A DNA stretch of 64,000 nucleotides. Origin: Pasteurella sp030783905. GTDB lineage: Bacteria; Pseudomonadota; Gammaproteobacteria; Enterobacterales; Pasteurellaceae. Both the position numbers and the translations under genes were made by a program. Of this stretch, positions 53,627 through 62,013 are shown one piece after another (the first letter of the stretch is position 1; each line of letters opens with the position of its first letter). The notes under the pieces were generated by a model that saw nothing but the letters and a program-made list of their open reading frames with translations, did no database searches and was not told the DNA's origin. The stretch spans positions 1,426,001-1,490,000 of the forward strand of contig CP182107.1 in assembly GCA_051122655.1 (NCBI GenBank), written 5' to 3'.

Positions 53627-53903
53627 ATGCCTAATTTTTATTCAACCCTATGGGTAACGCTAGAACTACGCAATCAATCCTCAGTGAAACACCATTAGAA
53701 ATAAGTTAGGAACTATACAATGGCTAATGAGTTGGGGAAAAAATAACAATTTTGTTATTAGTGATTTAATTCATAGAGAAATACTCTTAACAGAAAACCA
53801 ATTATAATCACTTATTCAACATATGAGTATAAATGTAAAAAACAAAAAGAATATAAATACTATAAAAAATAGTTTTAATAAAATGCAAAGATCAATTTAT
53901 TAA
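53627..53903 (+). pseudogene. Decayed 5' part of a gene, possibly a mobile-element recombinase
   Basis: Reading from ATG 53627 gives STLWVTLELRNQSSVK, then a TAG. One base shift later (from 53688) the frame reads TIRNKLGTIQWLMSWGKNNNFVISDLIHREILLTENQL, a TAA at 53805, and continues SLIQHMSINVKNKKNI to a TAA at 53901. The hydrophobic/aromatic pattern and the Leu-Thr-x-x-Gln-Leu element look like the N-terminal helical domain of a tyrosine-type site-specific integrase. The identity is a guess from pattern. What is certain is protein-like sequence broken by a frameshift and stops. Confidence 0.4.
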
Positions 53904-53950
53904 TATTTATTCATCAATACCTCTAAGTCACTAATATAATATACCAACTA

Positions 53951-54045
53951 CTCTTTCATAATACATATTATTTCTATCTAAAGTAATTCGTGTATCTAAC
54001 GAATATATCGAAAAATTCACGAAATTACTTACGCTAATGAAAGAG
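53951..54045. repeat. Nested inverted repeat in the degraded region
   Basis: Outer arms CTCTTTCAT (53951-53959) and ATGAAAGAG (54037-54045) are exact complements. Inner arms AAGTAATTCGTG (53981-53992) and CACGAAATTACTT (54018-54030) match with one bulge. The whole unit of 95 bases could fold into one long hairpin. It lies between the two decayed gene pieces, where no reading frame is evident. Confidence 0.55.
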
Positions 54046-54223
54046 TCAAGACCTAAAAAATCATAAAATATTATCAATAAAACCAAAAAGTGAGCCATTT
54101 GTGTAGGAAGAGATAGAGTTGCAGATAATAAAGCTTAATCATAGAATATGAAGAAGAAAAGTTAGTCAGCTAGAGATTTACTCATTCCTGAGAATACTTC
54201 AATATTAGATAAAAATCATTTAA

Positions 54224-54625
54224 GTCTTCCCTTTACCTATCGACTTAGGTAAAGATAGAATTGGAAGCACAATGGTAACAGAAATAGGTACTTGTGAACA
54301 TGATTATGCAATATCTCCATGTTCTCGTTATAGTGATAGTGAAACATGTAAAGAGCTTGTTTGTATTAAAGGTTTATAGTTTTCTTTAGAAATGTTAAAA
54401 CAGCCTAACACTCAATTAACTGAGCAATTTAATAAATCTAAAGAGCGCTATAGAATAGGGGTATCAGAACACTAGATAAGTAACCTAGAATGAATATTAA
54501 TACATATAAAAAAACTAAAATTAAGTTCTTAGAAATATAGTGAAATCACAAATACTTCATTATTACAAATGCCCGGTGAGTACGTGCTTTCTCCACTTAA
54601 ATTAACTTTTCCAAACAGTAAATGA
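54224..54625 (+). pseudogene. Decayed Cys/His-rich gene resembling a recombinase-associated protein of genomic islands
   Basis: A single frame over 134 codons reads PLPIDLGKDRIGSTMVTEIG, then a Cys/His cluster of pattern C-x-H-D-x5-P-C-x8-C-x4-C-IKG, then helical sequence and a Pro-rich end. It contains four internal stops (first at the codon after CIKGL). The frame is otherwise unshifted, so the decay is by nonsense changes. I associate this Cys/His cluster with large integrase-like proteins of genomic islands, from memory only. It ends 142 bases before the Avs-like gene, in the same direction, and may belong to the same former gene as the fragment at 53627. Confidence 0.45.
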
Positions 54626-54766
54626 TTTTAATGTATGCTTGTTAAAGTTCAGTATAAATTTAGGGGCAAGTCAACTATTTGGAAATGAATATTGCAAATA
54701 ACTTAAAATATATTTAAAGAGCCTCATATTCATAAATATATAAAATTCACTTAGGATAATATAAAA

Positions 54767-57700
54767 ATGTCTATTAGATGGGAGAATATCAAATCTTTAA
54801 AAGGTTCTCAAAATAATGCTTTTGAAGAACTAGTATGCCAATTAGCACACAAAGAATTTCAATCAAAAGGAAAATTTACTAGAATTTCTGCTCCTGATGG
54901 CGGCATTGAAGCAATGTGTAAATTTTCAGATGGCTCGTTATATGGATGGCAAGCCAAATATTTTTTGGGTTCATTTTCATCATCACAATGGCAACAAATT
55001 GAAGATTCTTTTAAGGAATCTTTAAAAAATTACCCGCAACTTACAAAATACTATGTTTGTGTCGCAACCGATAGAGCAAACGCGAATGTATCTGGAAATA
55101 GATCATTTCTTACAAAATGGGAGGAGCATACCCAAAAATGGAAAGACTTTGCTCAATCACAGGGGTGTGAAATAGAATTTGAATTTTGGGGAAGTTTTGA
55201 ATTATCTGATTTGTTGTCAAAACCTGAAAATGCAGGGAAAATATTCTTTTGGTTTAACGATGATGAGTTATCAGATAAATGGTTTAAACAATACAATAAA
55301 CAAGCTATTAACAATCTTGGTGTGCGTTATACACCTGAAATCAATGTTGATTTACCTATAGCAATGCAATTAGAAGGCTTAGCAAGAACTTCTATTTTTA
55401 AAGAACATCTGAATAATGAATTTCATAAATTATTAATAAGGATTAAAGAACAATACAAATATCTTTCTCTCTATAAAGAGTTGGGTAAGTATTTTAAACC
55501 CGTATATGAAATTTTAATTAATAAACTTAATTTATTAAATATTGATGACTTGGAAACAACTATTGACGTCCATCTGATAACTCAAAAAATTAATGAATTG
55601 ACAAAATATCTTGAAGATCTTTCCAAAAATAGTTTAAACAAAGAAAAAATCAGTAATAATGACTACTCTCATTTTAGAAATTTGATCAATGGTTTAGAAG
55701 ACATTATTCAGCTATTAAACTCATCTAAACTATCGTTATTTAATGGTAAAGTGCTTGTCTTAACTGGGCCGGCTGGTAGTGGAAAATCTCATTTGTTAGG
55801 AGATTTTGTCCAAAAGAGTCAAGATTCTGGAAAGTATGCCCTATTGTTATTAGGTCAAGATTTTACTGAGAAGTCTAATGTTTGTAACCAAATTTTCAAA
55901 CAATTAAATCTCAATAATATAACGCCTGATGTTTTTTTATCTGCTTTGAATAGTATAGGTGAAATGCAAAAAGAGCGTGTTATCTTAGCTATAGATGCTT
56001 TAAATGAAGGAGAAGGAAAATCTTTGTGGAATAACCAACTCAATGGATTGATTGAATTAGTAAGTCAATATCCAAATATTGGGCTGGTTCTGAGTGTACG
56101 AGACAGTTATCAAGATATTGTTTTTAATCAATTAAATGTAAAAAATAAAGAAAAATTATGTTATGTCAAACACACAGGATTTATGGATAACGAATTTGAA
56201 GCCATTCAAATATTTTTCCCTTACTACGGATTACAATTACCTAGCATTCCTTTACTTAATCCAGAATTTTCTAATCCATTGTATTTAAAATTATTTTGTG
56301 AATCTTTAAAGTATCAAGGGGAAACCAGTATTCCAAAAGGTCATAAGGGATTTAATTACATTGTAAAATCCTATTTAGATGGTGTTGAAAAACGCATTTG
56401 TGAACAAATTGAACAAGATACTGGAGCTCATTTGGTTCATAGAGCAATTAATGTAATTGCACAATTACAATTGGAAGAAAATAAAGATAGTTTGGATTAT
56501 CTTACAGCTAAAAGAAAAGTTAGTGATGAGTTAATAGAAGACATTGCAGAATCAGATGCCAAAAGATTTCTTGATTACTTAATTAAAGAAAATGTCATCA
56601 GTAAAAACTCTTACTCCTATTATAGTAAAGATGAAGAATATATTTATTTTAACTATGAAAGAATTGGAGATTACCAAAAAGCTAATTTAATTTTAAAAAA
56701 AATCAACAATAAAGATAATTTTGTTCAATGGTTAAATACCGAAAAAGGAAAAGTCCTATATAACAGAGTTAGTTATGACAGGGGTATTTGGGAAGCCTTG
56801 AGCGTATTATTACCTGAACGATTTGATTTTGAATTATTTGAATTGTTTGATTGTTCAAAAGATTTGTTTTGGTTTGATATTATTGTGGAGAATCTCTTTT
56901 GGAGGCCACCTGAAACAATCAATATGCAAAAATTGCAACAGTTTCTTAATAATCATCAATATTTTAATCAAGCAGCTTGGACTAATGTTTTGTATCAACT
57001 TGCTACTGAAATTGATCACCCATTAAATATAAAGTATTTACATAACAAGCTGCATTCTTTTTCTTTGGCGGATAGGGATGAGGTTTGGACTGCTTTTATT
57101 GCATTGGAATCTTATCAATGCCCTGCAATTGATAGATTATTGACTTGGTGTCATAAATCAAGTGGACAAGAAAACATTGAACCCGAAGCATTATTGTTGG
57201 GTGCAATTGCTGTCAGTTGGCTATTCACTTCTACCGACAAACAAAGTAGAAATAAGTATATCAATGCGCTTGCTCATTTATTATGGAATAGATTGGAAAT
57301 CGCATTAGAATTATTTAAAGAATTTAATGCAGTTAATGATCCTTATGTGATGGAAGGTATTTTATCTGCCATTCACGGAGCTGTCGTCTATTCAGAAAAC
57401 TTATCCTATTTAAAATCACTTGCAGTAGAGATAGATAATCAAATATTTAATAAATCTGAAACAGAAGAAATTTACCCTAATGTTTTGGTTCGTGATTATG
57501 CTCGCCATATTATTGAGTATTCTCTACAAAAAGATGATTATTCATCAGATAATGTTGAGTTAATCAAAGTAAGAATTGCACCACCATATAGAAGTTCATT
57601 TCCTGACAGTTTACCAACCAATGAAGAGATTGATAAAAAATATCACTCTAATGGGCAAAGAATAATTATCCGTTCAATGACAACGGAGTATGGTCGTGGT

Positions 57701-58933
57701 ATGTGTGAATATGGTGATTTTGGCAGATATACTTTTGAAGCTAAATTCCGTCATTGGAAAAGTCATAAATTTGGCAATATTATTAATGTTGATTTATTAA
57801 GTAATTATGCTTGCCAAATGATTTTTGAACAATTTGGTTATGATGATAAAAAGCATCTTGAATTTGACAAGGAAACCCGTTCAAGATATTGGCAAAGAGA
57901 TGTTCCCAAAGTTGAGAGAATCGGCAAAAAATATCAATGGTTAGCTTTATATGAAATTTTAGCAAGAGTGATGGACAATTTCCCTGCATTTGTTAATAGA
58001 TACAATGATAAATCAGAGCGTGACTATGTAAGAAATTTAGATGATTTTTATTTACCTAAAACTCAAATTAAAATTTCACCACCAACCAGAATCAATATAT
58101 TTTCTCAATACAAAAATCAAGAACAATGCAAAACCAAACATTATTTTACTTTTCAAGATAATGAATTGATTGATGATTGGGTGCAGAATAATGATTTTCC
58201 TGATATTGGCAATCTACTGGAATTGACGATTAATGGTGAAAAATGGCTTGTTTTAGAAAGACACGATGATTTTCGTGAATTGATAAAATTTGGGCAAAAA
58301 GAAACTTATAAGACTCAAAAATGGTTGCAAATACGCAGTTATTTAGTTAAAAACTCTCAATATTCAAAAGCAAAAAATTGGTTGGCACAACAAGATTTTA
58401 TGGGAAGATGGATGCCAGAAGGTAATAACCATTATCAGACTGATATTAATCAATTTTTTACTAAAAACACATTCAATGAATGGAAAGAAATTGCTAGATA
58501 TGGAGGTAGTGAACTACCTTTATTTAAAGTGATACCGAGTGTGGATTTCCACTTTTGGGAATCTACTTATGGCAATGATGGCATTTCATTTTACATACCT
58601 AACCCGATAATTTATCACGGAATGAAAATGCAGAATTCCATTAAAGATGGTTATTGGGTTGATTTACAAAATAATGTAATTTGTTTCAATCCACAGATAA
58701 ATGATAAATTTCAAAATAGCTTATTGGTTAAAAAGGATGAATTCCTAACCTTTTTAAAAGAACATAAATTAAAATTGATTTGGACTGTTTTGGGTGAGAA
58801 AAATGCTTATACACAAAGTAAATTTTTACAAGAGCTTTCGGGAGTTTATTATCTGCATGGTCAAAATCAACAAGTAAAAGGTGATATTTCAAATAACATT
58901 CAGGAGATTCAACATTGGGGAGCTGAGCAATAA
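54767..58933 (+). CDS. STAND-type NTPase with N-terminal PD-(D/E)XK nuclease (Avs-like candidate defence protein)
   Basis: The 1388-residue protein has three parts. Residues 1 to about 170: a restriction-endonuclease-like (Mrr/PD-(D/E)XK) domain with NAFEELV (Glu20/21), the acidic APDGGIEA (Asp44, Glu48) and GWQAK (Gln62, Lys64). After a helical linker (about 195-315), a P-loop NTPase has Walker A GPAGSGKS (334-341), Walker B ILAIDALNEG (Asp410, Glu414) and LSVRDSY with Arg445, a STAND-like pattern; a winged-helix-like segment ends around FNYERIGDY (about 626-634). Then about 700 residues without a recognised domain, with a motif VERIGKKYQWLALYE near 1049-1063. This effector-switch-sensor order is that of Avs antiphage proteins, best fitting those with Mrr-like nucleases (type IV), though it is shorter than Avs4 as I recall it. 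The gene is complete, AT-rich, has no uptake signals and sits among decayed mobile sequence. The start follows AGGA 12 bases upstream. Confidence 0.8.
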   Translation: MSIRWENIKSLKGSQNNAFEELVCQLAHKEFQSKGKFTRISAPDGGIEAMCKFSDGSLYGWQAKYFLGSFSSSQWQQIEDSFKESLKNYPQLTKYYVCVATDRANANVSGNRSFLTKWEEHTQKWKDFAQSQGCEIEFEFWGSFELSDLLSKPENAGKIFFWFNDDELSDKWFKQYNKQAINNLGVRYTPEINVDLPIAMQLEGLARTSIFKEHLNNEFHKLLIRIKEQYKYLSLYKELGKYFKPVYEILINKLNLLNIDDLETTIDVHLITQKINELTKYLEDLSKNSLNKEKISNNDYSHFRNLINGLEDIIQLLNSSKLSLFNGKVLVLTGPAGSGKSHLLGDFVQKSQDSGKYALLLLGQDFTEKSNVCNQIFKQLNLNNITPDVFLSALNSIGEMQKERVILAIDALNEGEGKSLWNNQLNGLIELVSQYPNIGLVLSVRDSYQDIVFNQLNVKNKEKLCYVKHTGFMDNEFEAIQIFFPYYGLQLPSIPLLNPEFSNPLYLKLFCESLKYQGETSIPKGHKGFNYIVKSYLDGVEKRICEQIEQDTGAHLVHRAINVIAQLQLEENKDSLDYLTAKRKVSDELIEDIAESDAKRFLDYLIKENVISKNSYSYYSKDEEYIYFNYERIGDYQKANLILKKINNKDNFVQWLNTEKGKVLYNRVSYDRGIWEALSVLLPERFDFELFELFDCSKDLFWFDIIVENLFWRPPETINMQKLQQFLNNHQYFNQAAWTNVLYQLATEIDHPLNIKYLHNKLHSFSLADRDEVWTAFIALESYQCPAIDRLLTWCHKSSGQENIEPEALLLGAIAVSWLFTSTDKQSRNKYINALAHLLWNRLEIALELFKEFNAVNDPYVMEGILSAIHGAVVYSENLSYLKSLAVEIDNQIFNKSETEEIYPNVLVRDYARHIIEYSLQKDDYSSDNVELIKVRIAPPYRSSFPDSLPTNEEIDKKYHSNGQRIIIRSMTTEYGRGMCEYGDFGRYTFEAKFRHWKSHKFGNIINVDLLSNYACQMIFEQFGYDDKKHLEFDKETRSRYWQRDVPKVERIGKKYQWLALYEILARVMDNFPAFVNRYNDKSERDYVRNLDDFYLPKTQIKISPPTRINIFSQYKNQEQCKTKHYFTFQDNELIDDWVQNNDFPDIGNLLELTINGEKWLVLERHDDFRELIKFGQKETYKTQKWLQIRSYLVKNSQYSKAKNWLAQQDFMGRWMPEGNNHYQTDINQFFTKNTFNEWKEIARYGGSELPLFKVIPSVDFHFWESTYGNDGISFYIPNPIIYHGMKMQNSIKDGYWVDLQNNVICFNPQINDKFQNSLLVKKDEFLTFLKEHKLKLIWTVLGEKNAYTQSKFLQELSGVYYLHGQNQQVKGDISNNIQEIQHWGAEQ

Positions 58934-59103
58934 ACGCCTTCTTGTTAGCCTCTCCAAAACACTCGAGTGATTGAATGTGCCGATTGTCACCATTATATCA
59001 GGGGTTAAACTCACGATGGCAGGGCAACAACGAAAACCAAGGAAATTAGCAGAAAATTAAGCATTTCCACCCTTGCAGGCTTGATGTGTTGCCCACATAT
59101 TCG

Positions 59104-59265
59104 ATGTTACGCTCACGCGTTTTAACCCTAAAACAAGGTATCACTGCAAAACATATTTATGCGGTGATTACTTATCTCTGGACGTTCGTCATCAGCCTAG
59201 ATGATGCACCAAGATTGGTGAAAGAGTTATCGAAGTTGAAAGATATTAGAAAGAGGTGGAAGTAG
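59104..59265 (+). pseudogene. Unrecognised 53-codon ORF, probably a gene remnant
   Basis: ATG 59104 opens a frame of 53 codons ending TAG at 59263-59265. The product reads RSRVLTLKQGITAKHIYAVITYLWTF (in part) and VISLDDAPRLVKELSKLKDIRKRW. It has good codon use and a mixed helical pattern, and the frame extends upstream without a start to a TAG near 59049. It looks like the tail of a larger protein. I do not recognise the family. Confidence 0.35.
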
Positions 59266-59382
59266 AATAAGGCAGATGATCAGATTAAGCAACTATGGTC
59301 AATAAATGTAAAAATGACATAATCAACTTAATAACTTTATGGAAAAATATTATCTGTTTGGTATCTTATAGTAAGTACATTG

Positions 59383-59421
59383 TGTAAAAATAAAATCTAG
59401 CCTTTACACTTTATTTTTACA
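59383..59421. repeat. Perfect 12-bp inverted repeat
   Basis: TGTAAAAATAAA (59383-59394) and TTTATTTTTACA (59410-59421) are exact complements with a 15-base loop. No T-run follows. It may mark the end of an inserted segment or be a regulatory site. Confidence 0.55.
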
Positions 59422-59524
59422 TTACTTTATAATAGAAAAACGAAATGTTGCATTTAATTGTTTGATTTAAAAGTGTTTTATAATTTACATCCGCTAATAG
59501 TATAGAAACAGCCATTCTAATCAT

Positions 59525-59556
59525 AAAAAAACACCCCCTAACATTGTTAGGGTTTA
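59525..59556 (-). terminator. Terminator after the patatin-like gene
   Basis: On the minus strand CCCTAAC and GTTAGGG form a 7-bp stem with a 3-base loop, followed by GGTG and seven T. It lies about 80 bases after the stop of the phospholipase gene. Confidence 0.75.
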
Positions 59557-59632
59557 TTTCAATAAATCAGCTAGATGCGCAGATACATATTCAACATCTT
59601 CCCTTCATCTCTGAATCCAGTGTATATCTTGA

Positions 59633-60766
59633 CTAAAAAATATCCATAGCCGATTTACCTGAGCCAATATTCTCATCTGCAATAAAGAAATAATACTTAC
59701 GGCAAACGTTATAGCCGTGTTGATACAGTTTATCGAACTCTTCTTCACTGAGTTTTTGTAGGCTAGTTGGAAACTGCATAGCGAACTCGTCTGCCCCATT
59801 AGATTGAGGAATCTTGGTTTTAATCGGTAAATAAACACCTCTGTTTTTATGTCGGCGTAGATAAGCCACAAGGCTACGTACTCTTAAGGATCGGTTCTGA
59901 TTGTAAATAATATCAATGAGATGCATAAAACGTGTGACGAGTTTGTATAAACTCGGTACTTGTTCGTCAAGCGGGGAGCCAGCATCAGAAACAATCAAAA
60001 GAGTATCCTCGCTGAGTTTTGCTTTTTTCTCTTGTTGAGCAATATCAAAAAAGCCTTCCAAACCTAAATTATCGTAAACGCCACCATCATAAAGATGTAA
60101 CTGCTTATGTCTTAAGGTGATTGGTTTTGCCATTTCAGGTGGTTCATTCCACTTACGTTTATACCAAATGAATTTTTGGCTCTCGATTGCCAAAGGCCCA
60201 ATACCGACAGGAAATGCAGCAGAGATTGCCATCGCATCACATAACGGAAAAGCGTGTTCAATTGTCTTACAATAGCCAGAATCATAATCACCAAGATCGT
60301 TTTTCTTAAAGCGGAAGCGCTTACCTGTTTCCCCTACCGTAGCATTAATACTCCATTCGGGGTGTTCGGGGAGTTCCTGAAGATCACAACCTATACCCCA
60401 TTCTTCTTGAATGGCTTTTGACAAAATATGCGCACGCGAAAACAGATGTTTTAAATTCAACGGATTAAGGAACTGTTTTAATGATCCCGCCATCAAACTT
60501 TTTTCACACAATAAACGTTTAATTTGAGGGCGTATAAAATTGAGGAATTGTTGAGAGGTCGGCCATTTCATATTGGCATGTTGAAAAATTAACCCCATAA
60601 TCAGGCTCCCACCAGATACAGTGGAAATATGGGTAATTTCTTCTAGGCGCTGTTGCTCTGCTAAATAACTTAGTACCCCAAGATGGAATACCATGGCGCG
60701 AATCCCGCCACCAGACAAAGCAAGCGCAATCTTTTTAGGTTGAGAAGAAGACAAGGAAGTTTGCAT
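59633..60766 (-). CDS. Patatin-like phospholipase
   Basis: The 377-residue protein has the patatin lipid-acyl-hydrolase motifs: oxyanion loop LSGGGIRA (18-24 region), the nucleophile turn STVSGGS with Ser51, and the catalytic aspartate in LYDGGVYDN (Asp227). There is no signal peptide or membrane span, so it is probably cytosolic and would act on inner-membrane phospholipids. Its neighbours are decayed sequence on one side and folD on the other, with no cyclase or other partner gene. Such enzymes can be housekeeping, toxic effectors or antiphage effectors; the sequence alone does not decide. The start at 60766 is followed by a Ser-rich leader before the first strand. Confidence 0.85.
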   Translation of the reverse strand: MQTSLSSSQPKKIALALSGGGIRAMVFHLGVLSYLAEQQRLEEITHISTVSGGSLIMGLIFQHANMKWPTSQQFLNFIRPQIKRLLCEKSLMAGSLKQFLNPLNLKHLFSRAHILSKAIQEEWGIGCDLQELPEHPEWSINATVGETGKRFRFKKNDLGDYDSGYCKTIEHAFPLCDAMAISAAFPVGIGPLAIESQKFIWYKRKWNEPPEMAKPITLRHKQLHLYDGGVYDNLGLEGFFDIAQQEKKAKLSEDTLLIVSDAGSPLDEQVPSLYKLVTRFMHLIDIIYNQNRSLRVRSLVAYLRRHKNRGVYLPIKTKIPQSNGADEFAMQFPTSLQKLSEEEFDKLYQHGYNVCRKYYFFIADENIGSGKSAMDIF

Positions 60767-60842
60767 AATAATGCCCTCTTGATCTAAGCGCTGATTAAAT
60801 TTAGATCAACAGGAACAAAAAATCAACAACTCCTCTATCGCG

Positions 60843-60882
60843 AAAAGTGCGGGGAAGTTTACGCAAATTCAACCGCACTTTT
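60843..60882 (-). terminator. Uptake-signal-based terminator after folD
   Basis: AAAAGTGCGG (60843-60852) and CCGCACTTTT (60873-60882) form a 10-bp stem with a 20-base loop. One arm is a full uptake signal; the other lacks the last base of the consensus. It lies 11 bases after the folD stop. Confidence 0.6.
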
Positions 60883-60893
60883 CTACACCAATG

Positions 60894-61748
60894 CTAAGAT
60901 GCTATTTTCATTTCATAAGCGGATAAGGTATTAAACATTAGCATCGCGACCGTCATGGGGCCTACACCACCTGGAACAGGCGTAATATAGCCTGCTTTTT
61001 CAAGTGCCACATCATACTCCACATCGCCCACTAATTTTCCTGCCTGACGATTGATCCCCACATCAATCACGACAGCACCTGCTTTAATCCATTCACCAGG
61101 AATAAAGCTTGGTTTGCCCACGGCAACCACTAGGATATCCGCTTGACGAACATGATGCGCAAGATCTTTTGTGAAACGGTGCGTAACTGTAACAGTACAG
61201 CCGGCCAATAACAGCTCAAGTGCCATCGGGCGTCCCACTATATTGGATGCCCCCACAATCACAGCATGCTTACCGTGTAAATCAATCCCCGTGGTTTCGA
61301 GCAATTTCATCACGCCATAAGGCGTACAAGCACGTAAAGTTGGAATACGTTGACATAGACGCCCAACATTGTAAGGATGAAAACCATCCACATCTTTTTC
61401 TGGTGTAATACGCTCAATAATTTGAGTGGTGTCAATATGCTTTGGTAGCGGTAATTGGACTAAAATACCATCGACTGTCGTATCTGCATTTAACTCATCA
61501 ATTAATGCCAATAATTCACTTTCTTGTGTTGTTTCAGGTAAATCATAGGATTTTGACTGGATGCCAAGTTCAGCACAACTCTTACGCTTACTCCCCACAT
61601 AGACTTGAGAAGCCGGATCGGCCCCCACTAAAATCACCGCTAAACCAGGTGAACGTTTGCCCTGCTGAATATAGGTTTCAATTTTTTGGGCAACGTGGGA
61701 TTTAATTGTTTTCGAGAGTTCTGTGCCAGAAATCACTTGTGCAGTCAT
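60894..61748 (-). CDS. folD: Methylenetetrahydrofolate dehydrogenase/cyclohydrolase
   Basis: FolD interconverts 5,10-methylene-, methenyl- and 10-formyl-tetrahydrofolate with NADP+. The 284-residue protein has the VGADPASQVYVGSKRKSCAELGIQS segment with the catalytic Lys, DGILVQLPLPKH, the cofactor loop VGASNIVGRPMALELL and the C-terminal TPVPGGVGPMTVAMLM. Length is normal. It stands alone next to the tRNA pair, which are transcribed divergently. Confidence 0.97.
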   Translation of the reverse strand: MTAQVISGTELSKTIKSHVAQKIETYIQQGKRSPGLAVILVGADPASQVYVGSKRKSCAELGIQSKSYDLPETTQESELLALIDELNADTTVDGILVQLPLPKHIDTTQIIERITPEKDVDGFHPYNVGRLCQRIPTLRACTPYGVMKLLETTGIDLHGKHAVIVGASNIVGRPMALELLLAGCTVTVTHRFTKDLAHHVRQADILVVAVGKPSFIPGEWIKAGAVVIDVGINRQAGKLVGDVEYDVALEKAGYITPVPGGVGPMTVAMLMFNTLSAYEMKIAS

Positions 61749-61865
61749 GACTTTATCCTTTATTTACGTGAAAGAAAACGTTTGCTATTCTCGCAAAAAA
61801 CGTCCGTAAATGTAAGTCAAATTGAGATAAATTTAAGCGTTTGATTGAAAAATAGAAAAAAGTCA

Positions 61866-61893
61866 TTGACTGGAATTAAAAGAAAACTATAAT
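61866..61893 (+). promoter_or_regulatory. Promoter of the tRNA-Pro/tRNA-Arg unit
   Basis: TTGACT (61866-61871) and TATAAT (61888-61893) with a 16-base spacer form a near-consensus promoter. The start would be near 61900, 7 bases before the first tRNA. Confidence 0.8.
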
Positions 61894-61906
61894 GCTACAC
61901 ATTCGT

Positions 61907-61983
61907 CGGCGAGTAGCGCAGCTTGGTAGCGCAACTGGTTTGGGACCAGTGGGTCGTAGGTTCAAATCCTATCTCGCCGACCA
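61907..61983 (+). tRNA. tRNA-Pro (anticodon UGG)
   Basis: A 77-base cloverleaf: acceptor CGGCGAG pairs with CTCGCCG, the anticodon stem ACTGG/CCAGT encloses TTTGGGA with anticodon TGG, the T-loop is GGTTCAAATCC, and CCA is encoded. Confidence 0.97.
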
Positions 61984-62013
61984 CTTCTTTTCTCTCCCGT
62001 ATCCATTTGAAAT

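Larger units (their letters stand above)
58934..59632. other. Gene-poor scar after the Avs-like gene
   Basis: The first 330 bases contain protein-like but interrupted frames (see 59104). The rest is strongly A/T-rich with two inverted repeats (59383-59421 and the terminator at 59525). I find no intact gene in this 699-base stretch. Confidence 0.6.

Noticed and set aside
59633..60766. CBASS operon (patatin as CapV effector)
   Set aside because: No cGAS/DncV-like nucleotidyltransferase or Cap2/Cap3 gene is next to it; the flanks are decayed sequence and folD.
53416..60780. Intact prophage or integrative element
   Set aside because: No structural, replication or conjugation genes are present, and I could not find direct repeats at the edges by eye.
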